Assembly (NCBI GenBank): GCA_000310025.1
Contig: FN649727.1
Span: 1,137,056 to 1,164,338, forward strand
Reading direction: 5' to 3'
DNA: 27,283 nt
From: Ectocarpus siliculosus
Taxonomy: Eukaryota; Sar; Phaeophyceae; Ectocarpales; Ectocarpaceae
Shown here in pieces: positions 18,790 to 27,283 of this stretch (position 1 is its first letter; each line of letters begins with the position of its first letter). The notes below the pieces were generated by a model. That model had not been told where the DNA came from and did no database searches. It saw only the letters and a list, made by a program, of their open reading frames with translations. A program made the position numbers and the translations under genes.

Positions 18790-21700
18790 ATCATCGCCAA
18801 CAGAGGATCTGTCAGCGGAACCAGTGGAGGAAGTCCGACGACGGACTCTCCTGGAGGGTGCGGAGGAAGACGACGACGATAACGGCGAAGAAGCGGCACT
18901 GCCGCCGCCACCGCCGCCACCGCCGCTGCTGCTGTTGGGGGTTGCCGCCGCCGCTGCCCCAGCGGCACTCGAGCGGCTGCGGCGGCGGTGGCGCGCCGCA
19001 GGCGCCCCCGCCGGGCTACCAAAGCCCGGGGCCTCTCCGGCAAGCCTGGTGGACGGCGAAGGGGACGACGAGGAGGAGGGGGTCTCATCCTCGCGGCAGC
19101 GGCGCTGGAAGAGCGGGGCCGGCAGGAATATGTTCCCCGGGTACGGCTGTAGGTCGCTCTGGGTCTTGATCTTGCTCAACAGTAGCTGCACTCGCGGGCG
19201 GGCGGGGGGGGGGAAGGTACGCTTTAGCGACGAGGTTCGAGTTGACGGTGACTACAAGGGCGGGGTTACAGCGGTGTTTTTTGACCGGAGGGTGTTCCTA
19301 GAGTGCAACACGGCAGCGGCGAAGAGGGTGGGGGAGATACGATGACACGCAGGGTGCAGGACCAGCACAGATCGAACCTCTCACGACAGCCGTTTCGCAG
19401 CAATACATGCTGAGAGCAGCACCGAATGACGAGTGGATCTATTCAAGCACGGAACCCGCGCATACACCACGGGGGCTGAGCAACGGCGAACGGTAGGTCA
19501 AGCGTCGACCTTTGTCGCAAAGCTGGGGGCAACACTACACGAACCAAAACGAAGCAGCGCCGACTACGCCAACACCTCCATTCGAGACGGAACCGACACG
19601 GATACTGCCTCGCGAACGGAACGGTTGGTTGTTTTGGTTGTCTATACATTAAAAACCCTTCCGGTCTCCGCTCAGTTCCTTCTAATGTCCGTACTATAAC
19701 AGTCCAACTGACGGGGACGCCTTCCGTGGTCGCAGGCTGAACACCCAAAACACGACACGGATATCGCAACACAAGAAAAAAAACGACAAGGGAACCACCA
19801 AAAACTTGGCCGACATGCTTCCGCGTTTCCAGTATAATAGCCCTCGTAGGTTGTTGCTATAATATTATGTAAACATGTTGGATAAAGCATTTAATCGGGG
19901 GGAAGTTGGGCTAGGGTTAGGGTTAGGGAGTACGGTCTGCGTACCCCCTCCCTGTTCTATTTCCTCATAAAAAAAACTCAGTTTCTCGCCAAGGCGGCCC
20001 GGCGTTTCGGCACCGGTGAAGTCGCGAAACACCGCCAGACCAACAAGAGCGGAGCAAAACACAACGAATCGACCAACCTGGCGGGCTATTCGTGCGGTGA
20101 GGTGGATGCGGTTGTTGGAGGGGTCAAGCGCGTCACGGTAGGACGTGGTGATGGTGTCCAGCATCTGCAGGAGCATGGACATGTTGTCGGCCTCTCCCGT
20201 CTGCCGGCCGGCCCCGATGAGCGGCTCGATGAGAAAGTTCAGGTACTTCTCCAAGTTCTTGATGCGCTGCTTGTCGTCCTGATCGACCGAAAAAGACACC
20301 CCGCGTCAAGAGGGGGTAGAATTTCTTGACTACAGCAGCGGGCACGGTGAAAGAGAAGATCGGGACAAGCCAAAAAAACGCTACTGTTCTCTTAAAAAAA
20401 AGTAATTCACACGGCTGCGCCAAGCGTTTTCTATTCTTCGTAAATCCGTAGTACATGTGTTTCTCACGGCCGTGACAAAGCGTTTTCTCCTTGCTATAAA
20501 CCCACACCCGCAGCCACGATTTAGCGTATACAAATTCTGTCTCTTGCCTTGTGCGCCGGAAAGTCCGGGTGGTACGCCAGCAGGTGGATCGCGTAGGGCA
20601 GCACGTACTCCGGCATCGACCTCTCCAAGGCAGCTGCCGCCGCCGCCGCCGCCGCGGACGATGCCTTTGTCGACGCCGGCGACCCCCCCCCCCCTTCCTC
20701 GCTGCCGGCATCGCCAACGCCGTCGTCAGCTGCTGCTGCTGCTGCGGCGGCGGCGGCCGCGGCGGTTGCCCGCTGGTGCGCGAGCCTCAGCTGGCGGACG
20801 TTGTTGGCGACGGCAAGGGTTGCCTTTTTCCTGATCGGTTCGGACTGTCAACGGGGGCATGGGGACCGGGGTAGGGTGGACGTTGAGACCGGCTGGTGAA
20901 GCAGCAACACAGCAGCAGCGGCAGATGGGTGACTTATGCTTGAACAAGAATTAGCCGGTGGTTGGCGTGTCGGCTGTTCAGTCTAGTGCATCGCTTCCTC
21001 TCCTCTCGTCTGTCTTCTCGGTCCCGATCACGGCCCTCTTCCTCTTTTGCCGGCAAGCAACGACACCTTCCGAAATCATACCCCCCGCCCCCCCCAATCA
21101 CTCGATATCATCATCTCACGACGCAGAACAGGATTGTGCTCGAACACCACACAAACGATGGAGAGCCCGAACAAAAGGGAGCACAAATGACACACTTTCG
21201 GTTGAGCCGGCTATGTAATCAGTAGATAGATAGCCCGCGGCAGACATTCCATCTGTCGCCCCGCCCCCCCCCCCTGGGCCACCTCCGTCGGCCACCCTTC
21301 GTCCAACCTACGGACGCCGAGAAAAAACATTGCCCGGGGGGGCACGAATGTCTTGCATGCCTTTGTTATTAGACCGTTGACCACGCGCCAAAGAGGGGAC
21401 GGAGCATTATTCCCGCAGCGATGGCCAATCGTTCCTTCCTGCTTTGCCAAAGGGTGGCTCGGGGGGGGGGGGGGCTGTCCGGTCTCCTCACCTCGAAGGC
21501 CATGAGACACAGGTAAGCCATGAACCTCAGCGTCGACGGGCCTCTCTCGCCCGCCGCCCCCGTCTGCTCCAGGCCACGGCACACCTCGCGCATGAAACCG
21601 AGCCTCACTTTGGCGGACGGGTCCATCAGCGTCCACGCCAGCGAGTGCCACCGATGCGGGGTGAGCAGCGTCTGAAGGGGTTTGGGACAACGGTGCAAGA

Positions 21701-24700
21701 CAAGGAAGGAGAGGGGGAAGGCGGGATGGGTGCGAGCGTGGCGTTAACTCCACGTCAGTTACAGAGGGGACCGGCCCTGTATTCAAAGTGCTGACAACGA
21801 CGTGGAAATTCAGCGTGCGCCCGCCGAAAACACCGGTACTTTACCGGGCATTGGCCCCATTCAACCGGCGCTAAACAGGGAGCCCCTCTGTACTCCATTC
21901 TGGAGTCAAGTACCACTCAAGAACAAGAAACTAGCATACACCGCCGCCACATACCACAGCCGTCGGAATCAGCGTCATGCCATCAAACACCACCACGACC
22001 GCCGCATAACCCAACACACCTGCACGTTGGCGCTGTTGACGCACAGCCGCACGACACGGGTCGATCCGGCGAGCCTCAGCTCCGCCCGTTCCGCCTCCCC
22101 CATCTCCCTCTCCCCGTCACTCTCCGGCTGCCCGTCCGCCTTCAGCAGCGCAAACACCGTACTCAACCACGCTTCTCCCCTGTCTTCCGCACCTCCGCTA
22201 ACGTCCGTGGCCCGACCTGGCGCCATGAGACAGTTGCACGCGAGCTTTATCGAGGCGCAGAGCGTGAGACACGCCGGCGAGACCGCTGTCGCCGCCGCCC
22301 CTTTTCCGCCGCCGCCGCGCTTCTTTTTCTTGCCACTCTTCTTGGCAACCTCCTCCTCGTCCTCTCTCCCTTCCCCGACCCCGATCGCACCGGACATCCT
22401 CGCCATCGCAAACGACAACGCCTTCCCCTCGTGCCTCTCGAACTCCCGCGGGAACTCGCGCGCGAACGCCGCCAGCGCCGTAACCTCTGTCGCTCCCACC
22501 CCACCATCCCTACACTTCTTGCCGGGAGCGCCCCCCCCCCCCGCCGCTGCCGCCGCCGCCGCCGCCGCAGCAGCAGCTGTCTCGCGGAGGGCATCGAGGG
22601 CGGAGAACCTGGCGGCCTCGCCGGCCTGGGTGTCCGGCCGGGAGGCGAGGGCGGCGAGGGCGCGGACGGCTGCCGCTGCTTCCGAGGGGGCACCGTCCTT
22701 CGTGCAGAGCTTCACCAGGCTCTGTGGTCGAGGGAGTACCGGGGGGGTGAAGGGGGCCTCATGAGTGCCACGACACAACCGTATACAGAGTAGCCGTGGT
22801 CTCTGTTCAAGGCCGCATAGTGCCAGGGGTTTGGACGGCATTAAACCGGGCGCTAGGCAACTGCCATGACATGCAGGTAACGAGACAAACTTGAACATCC
22901 CACCCGGGTGTCACGCGGTATTACCGGCCTATACAGCGCGACGGGCCTCATTTATGCGGCCTTACACAGGGGCCACTACCGGCTGGTTAAAAAAACACAG
23001 CGACAACCAATGCTAACTTGTGAGCGGTTCGTTGTGACCCTTGGGAAAATCTTCACGAACCCGGAGCAAGAAAAAATACGAGTAGAAATAGGAAGGCCGC
23101 CTTGCCTCCGAAAACTCGAGTAACCCTAAACTTACATCCAAGAATCCGTCCGGCAGCTCGTCGTCGTCGTCTTCCTCGCCCCCCCCGTCCTCCTCCTCCT
23201 CCTCTTCTCTCCCGGCCTTCTTCTTACCCCCCATGCCGCCGTCTTCTGCCTCGTCCGGAGGGCGGCGGCAGGCGGCGACGACGGCGAGGACCCTCGTCAT
23301 CTCCTCCCGGTAACCGTTTTCCTGCCGAGGTACGTGCATGGATGTAGAGTCCCTTTAGTTGCTACGCATAAAATAGGGTGGAGGGGGCGAACGTCAGCTG
23401 AGAAAAAACACGAAAGTTTGACAAAAATTGGGCAACACGGACCGGAGTTACAGGGGAGCGGGCGCTGAAAACCCTGGAGTCGAAAGGTTTAGGCCGAGTG
23501 AAACGCCCGCAGCTGAGCACGCTATGCATATGAAAGCGTGGCCACCAAGACGCGACATAACTATTTGGCACTGGTCGATCGATCAAGAAAGACGCTGGCT
23601 CCTTCAGACAAAAACAAAGTCGTCCGCCACGCACAGCAGCCAGGGCAATACCAAACCCCTTATGTAAAAAAAATCACAAGAAGCAATATACAAGTGTACA
23701 AGGCGCGCCTCCGGAGTGGGCTAATCAGCACAGTAGTAGCGTCATGAAGGCGTGATGCAAGATGAAAGTAAAGCATGATGTGTTGGTGTGAATCAGCTGC
23801 CAGCCGCCATCAGTGACGTTCCCCAAGCTCGAACACCTGGCGTGTTTTTGACCCCAACGAACCAAAAAAATAACTTGGTACAAATTTGTAACAGCTCTCT
23901 CAAAGACATCCCAAACAAAAGTCTTGAGATTCCTGAAAAACATTTGCAAACCATGACTGACATGTGATGACCATAAACTATTAAAATAATAAACAAAAAA
24001 AAAGCGAGTATTTCAGATGGATCCTACCAAAGGGGGGAGGAGTCTGAAATTGGTGTTTATTGGAGTTGATAGAATAAGTGGGCATTTATATTATATGGCA
24101 AAGAGTATGTCTGCGTACGCGCAGGAGAGGAGGCATGCGCGCCGAGATAAGGCAGCTGCTCGCAGGATATTCCGTTTGCGCCCGATCACGTTGAAGCATC
24201 AGCAGTGCTGGAGCACAGGGACTGCTAGACGTACGATTGGACAACACTGCCAGCTGCTGGTTTAGGACATTCTGTTCCGGGAGCTAGTGTTGTCGTAGTG
24301 GTGTTGTGTTGCCCTACCTCGGCGACGAGGAAGACGGAGGCCAGGTTCCCCTCCTGTCCTCTGGCTTGCTCGGGAAAAACCTTCACCATCGCCTCTAGCA
24401 GACCGAGGGGGGGGAGGAAAACACCGTCGTCCCCCTCTTCCATGCCTCTGCGGCACGCCAGACACAGCTCCTGGAAACCCGCCGGGCTCATCGCCAACGC
24501 GGAGCACCTGCGTGGTGATTTTATTTTTTCGAGGCAAGGGTGGCAAGGGTGGAGCAATCAGAAAGGGGAGGCGGGTAGAGCACGGAACCCGTCCGCATCT
24601 GTTGGACCGTTACACGGAACGGTCTTCGAGTAGAGACCGGAACGGTCTTCATTGTCAAGACAACAATAGTACCACCGCCAGTTCCAACAGCAGCAATAGC

Positions 24701-25320
24701 AACAACAGCAGCCACAACAACAACGACAACATCAGCAGCAACAGCAGCAGCAGCAGCAGCACCACCACCACCACCACAACCACCACCACCACCACCACCA
24801 CCACCAGCAACAACAACACCACCACGAACAACAACCCACCGCGTGGAAAGCGTCTTGAGGTACATCCCCAGGCCAGTCTGGGTGCCGACCTTCTTGATGA
24901 GGTCGACGCGCGCCGCGGCGGTCACGCTGTGCGGCGCGTCGGGAGAGCACACCGTCCTCAAAAGACGGAAAATCTGAATCGGAGGAGGTTTGGTGGGGTG
25001 GGGTGCGGTACGGTGAGGACGGCGTTGTGGTCCAGGGGGGGGGGGTCGGCGTACCAGAAGAGAGGGGGGGGGGGGGGCGGGGGGGAGATCAAGACACACA
25101 GACACCGTCGGGCGGCGTCCTATCAGACAGGAGGGAGTTGAGCGCCAAAACTGTACTGTACTGTAGTGACGCTTTTCGTACGAGAAGACCACGGGTATTG
25201 GTGTTCGGCGCATGTCGGCCGACTCCAGTGCTAGGATCACCAACAAGCAGGCACCCCGAAATTCCTAGTCTGCGGCGCATATTGTTCGAACACACCGAGT
25301 GAGCGTCTGTGGGACCTCCC

Positions 25321-25351
<31 letters not shown>

Positions 25352-26909
25352 TTCTCTCTGTGAATCCTCTCTCTCTCTCTCTCTTCCTGTCTGAATCCTC
25401 TCTCTGTGGATCGATGGCAGTGTGTACTCGCCGGCCGTCGGCAATGAATTTCTTGCATAACCAAAGAAAAAAACATACTTATATATCCATGGCGTGCTTG
25501 ACCCTCGTACTACAGGGCTTCTTCATAGCAGACAGCACTATTAGTAGCTCTGCTCCAAACGAATGCTTCGTTGCAGCAGGCACGCTCTTCCTACGGTCGC
25601 TTGGCAGCCGAAGCCACGCGCCCATCAGGAAAGTGAAACCGTCCGGATACATGGGCACCTTCTTTTGGTCCTCTCACGTGTCAGGGTTTTGGCCTGGGGT
25701 CGAGAAAAGGTACACGGATCTACACCGCACCTTCTTGTCCTGAAATGTTAGAGAGGTAAGAGTCACGCCCGCGGTCAAGAAATGGTACACGTCTAAACCG
25801 CACCTTCTCGTCGTGTAACATTGCCTTCAGCCAGGGCTAGCCACGTCTGGCGTCAAGTAAAGGTACACGGATCTACAACCGCACCTTCTTGTCCTGCTTG
25901 TGGGCCAGGTCCCTCAGCAGGGTGAGCTGCTTTCCCGAGGGCGAGGTCGACGGGTGCAACCTCGCCACCACGGCCATCGCCGCGTCCAGCTTGGCCTCCA
26001 ACGCCTGCACGTTAGTTCGGCAACAGCAGCCGGTGGCGTGTAAGGGGCTCGATGCGAGGGAGACAGCACCTGCGCCACTCGTGACTAACGACACCGTTTC
26101 TTCATGACATCAGTGTTGTTGTGGTTTAAGGGGTCAGCAATAATGTGAAAATACGAGGCGTTGCGGCGTAGAGAGACAGACCTGTCATGAAGGCGGTGAC
26201 ACGAGACTGCTGTTGAGCGTCAAAGGCCGTAGGAGAATCGTAGAGGATAACTGCGAAAGAGTCCCGCAGGAACAAATAATGAATCTCGAGAAATAATACC
26301 GTTTCTTTGTTTGCGCCCTCGGACTCTCAATCAACATGGTACGTACGGCGCATGGTTGATCATGAGGAAACCATGTCACCCCCTTGCCCCCCCCCCCCGT
26401 AGGTTGCCGTTTTGTGCAAGGTCATGTATGAGAGTCATCACCAGTCATCACCTTGTCTTCGGAGGTAGCCCTGGTGGCCTTGAAGGCATCGCGGGCGTCG
26501 AGGTATCGCAGCACGGCCCCGCGCACGTTCCTTTTGTCCTGGCGAGTGGAAAAGAAGGGCGTGCACCACAAGAACGAGGGTGAGAAAAACAGAAAGATAA
26601 AAGAGAAATGTACCTGTCGGCATGACGACCGTCGTCAAAAAGAACCAATACCTGCCGTAGAAAAGGATTATAATAGGGTGTTGTAAACTAATTCTCTGTC
26701 TCTGTCTCTGTCTCTGTCTCTGCTGTCTTTTCTGTCTGTCTGTCTCTCTCCCGCTCTCTCAGCCCTCTCCCTCTCTCTCTCCGACCATCTACAGTATCTC
26801 CCTTTCCTCTCGCCCACCTGCAGTATCCACGTCACGCCATTCTTGGCCTGCTGGTCCATACCATGCAGGAGGTGGGCAAGCACCGCAGCTCGAGCCTCGT
26901 CGCGAAGAT
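17476..26909 (-). CDS. PDS5: PDS5 sister-chromatid cohesion protein (C-terminal part; 5' end outside window)
   Basis: Nuclear HEAT-repeat protein that binds cohesin and controls its loading, release and acetylation. Visible exons: 26909-26818, 26538-26452, 26004-25885, 24973-24840, 24507-24318, 23321-23136, 22721-22020, 21671-21492, 20844-20548, 20278-20078 and 19185-17476 (TGA). They keep frame through about 1,300 codons. PDS5 hallmarks are SLVKLCTKDGAPSEAAAAV and the LRLAGSTRVVRLC helix in the 702-nt exon, MAYLCLMAFE joined to SEPIRKKATLAVANNVRQL, and MPEYVLPYAIHLLAYHPDF followed by KYLNFLIEPL and LQPYPGNIFLP. The HEAT part is interrupted by acidic, poly-Ala and Lys/Gly inserts. The last exon is a 570-codon disordered tail with Ser, Ala, Gly and Gln runs and basic patches (KKQKRG, RKKAAP) that could be nuclear-localisation signals. 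The N-terminal portion is missing. All introns are GT-AG except 20547-20279 (GC-AG). A TGG|GTATCG near 17586 could end the last exon earlier, so the final ~35 residues are uncertain. Confidence 0.93.
17881..17910. repeat. CTG/CAG tract coding polyglutamine in the PDS5 tail
   Basis: About nine CTG triplets then TTG. It encodes the Gln run within the basic KPQQQ...AKPVAAKKK segment of the last PDS5 exon. Confidence 0.85.
19619..19746 (+). repeat. Interspersed repeat copy 2 (PDS5 intron before last exon)
   Basis: Same block order as the copy at 13090-13205: TTCCGGTCTCCGCTC, TAATGTCCGT, GTCCAACTGACG, then GGACGCCTTC and GTGGTCGCA. It lies in antisense orientation to PDS5, wholly inside intron 20077-19186. 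Confidence 0.7.
19911..19928 (+). repeat. Short TTAGGG telomere-like repeat
   Basis: CTAGGG followed by two perfect TTAGGG units in the last visible PDS5 intron. It is short enough to be chance or a remnant of break repair. Confidence 0.6.
20279..20547 (-). other. GC-AG intron in PDS5
   Basis: The exon coding PDFPAHK ends at AAG|GCAAGA, and the next exon begins after GATCAG with GACGACAAGCAG. Both sides are phase 0 and the protein joins where PDS5 homologs run on. The nearest GT downstream (GTATAC) would break the frame. Confidence 0.75.
24588..24667 (-). repeat. Interspersed repeat copy 3 (PDS5 intron), inverted
   Basis: On the minus strand it reads GTTGTCTTGACAATGAAG, CCGTTCCGGTCTC, then GTCCAACAGATGCGGAC, matching copies 1 and 2 in order. 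The GGAACGGTCTTC block occurs twice, like the duplicated block in copy 1. It lies in intron 24839-24508, in the sense orientation of PDS5. Confidence 0.65.
24666..24838. repeat. CAA/CAG/CAC trinucleotide microsatellite in a PDS5 intron
   Basis: Interrupted arrays of CAA, CAG and mainly CAC triplets, extending to within a few bases of the donor at 24839. On the PDS5 strand this is a G/T-rich (GGT/GTT) tract that follows the donor directly and adjoins the interspersed repeat copy 3. Confidence 0.85.
25321..25383. repeat. TCTG and CT microsatellites in a PDS5 intron
   Basis: About seven TCTG units (25321-25350) followed by CT-rich repeats to 25383. Confidence 0.9.
25699..25902. repeat. Tandem triplication including a PDS5 5' splice site
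   Basis: Three diverged copies of a unit of about 75-80 bp. On the PDS5 strand each contains GAGAAG or CAAGAAG followed by GTGCGG and then a GTGTACC block. The first copy is the true exon end (junction 25885/25884). The others lie 81 bp and a further 73 bp into the intron (junctions 25804/25803 and 25731/25730). The exon-end 18-mer CAGGACAAGAAGGTGCGG is identical in the first and third copies. Confidence 0.8.
26693..26790. repeat. TCTCTG/CT pyrimidine-rich microsatellite in a PDS5 intron
   Basis: About five TCTCTG hexamers followed by TCTG and CT repeats, starting about 27 bp inside the intron after exon 26909-26818. Confidence 0.85.
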
Positions 26910-26978
26910 CTGAAAAAGTTACAAAACAACACAATGACGACAACAACACACCAAAAGGGAGGCGTGTTGGTAGGTACA

Positions 26979-27283
26979 GGGGGGGGGGGGGGGGGGGGGC
27001 CCCCCGGAAATTGTGTATGGCTAAAAACCCCGTTTGGGGGGGGGGGGGAAAAAATTCCTTTTTTACTTTTCCGGGGGGGAGGACCCCCCCCCCTTTTTTT
27101 TAAAACAAGGGGCCCCCTTGGGTATACAGGGGCCGGGAAAAACCCCCTTTTTTTTGGGGGCCCCCTGGACACCTTTTCCCTGGTGGGAAAATCGGCCCCC
27201 CCCCAAAAAAAGGGCGAAAAAAAAAAAAAAAAAAAAAAAAAAACCCTTGGGGGGCCCCCGTTTAGAAAAATTTTTCCCCCGGG
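26979..27283. other. Homopolymer-rich, probably low-quality terminal sequence
   Basis: The final 300 bases are made of long runs of G, C, A and T (for example about 20 G from 26979, and an A run of more than 20 near 27219-27243). This is unlike any other part of the window. It looks like a degraded read end or assembly-gap edge. No PDS5 exon can be read in it. Confidence 0.7.

Noticed and set aside
17702-19345. Long plus-strand and second minus-strand frames (up to 443 codons)
   Set aside because: They overlap the last PDS5 exon. Their length comes from stop-poor GC-rich repeats. Only the PDS5 frame joins in phase to the conserved upstream exons.
24512-25246. Frames of 209 and 241 codons rich in Thr/Asn/Ser or Gly/Val/Ala
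   Set aside because: They are readings through the CAC/CAA microsatellite and the flanking PDS5 intron. Only 24973-24840 is a supported exon here.

Overview
The window looks like nuclear DNA from a eukaryote with intron-rich genes, most likely a brown alga or a close stramenopile relative. That assignment is an inference from style: conserved eukaryotic genes split by many 0.2-2 kb introns, GC-rich exons, long CAG/CTG runs, and adjacent genes alternating in strand. No sequence here proves the taxon. No bacterial operon, rRNA, convincing tRNA or CRISPR array was seen.

Four genes can be supported. (1) At the left edge, on the minus strand, is an incomplete gene for a glutamine-rich, coiled-coil, acidic low-complexity protein (about 3372 down to beyond 1). 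I do not recognise its family. (2) ELOF1/Elf1, the small zinc-ribbon transcription elongation factor, lies on the minus strand in three exons (8205-5334) and gives a complete 105-residue protein. (3) Prohibitin-1 (PHB1) lies on the plus strand in five exons (8843-13997) and gives a complete 274-residue protein. (4) The C-terminal part of PDS5, the cohesin-associated HEAT-repeat protein, lies on the minus strand in eleven visible exons (26909-17476); its N-terminal part is outside the window. Exon joins were read by eye from splice sites, phase and similarity to the known families; all joins in genes 2-4 keep frame.

Layout: gene 1 (-), a 2 kb gap with nothing recognisable, ELOF1 (-) and PHB1 (+) head to head with 637 bp between start codons, PHB1 and PDS5 tail to tail across about 3.5 kb without a convincing gene, then PDS5 (-) to the right edge. 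The last 300 bases are homopolymer-rich and look like poor-quality sequence. The four genes share no pathway: transcription elongation, mitochondrial inner-membrane scaffolding and sister-chromatid cohesion are all housekeeping functions.

The less ordinary content is in the introns. ELOF1 intron 2 carries a 656 bp non-autonomous DNA transposon with 18 bp terminal inverted repeats, an exact 8 bp target-site duplication and an internal array of 42 bp hairpin units. PHB1 intron 2 holds a roughly 250 bp inverted duplication of what looks like a former coding fragment, plus a degenerate telomere-like hexamer tract. One interspersed repeat family occurs in introns of both PHB1 and PDS5. PDS5 also has a GC-AG intron and a tandem triplication of one 5' splice site.
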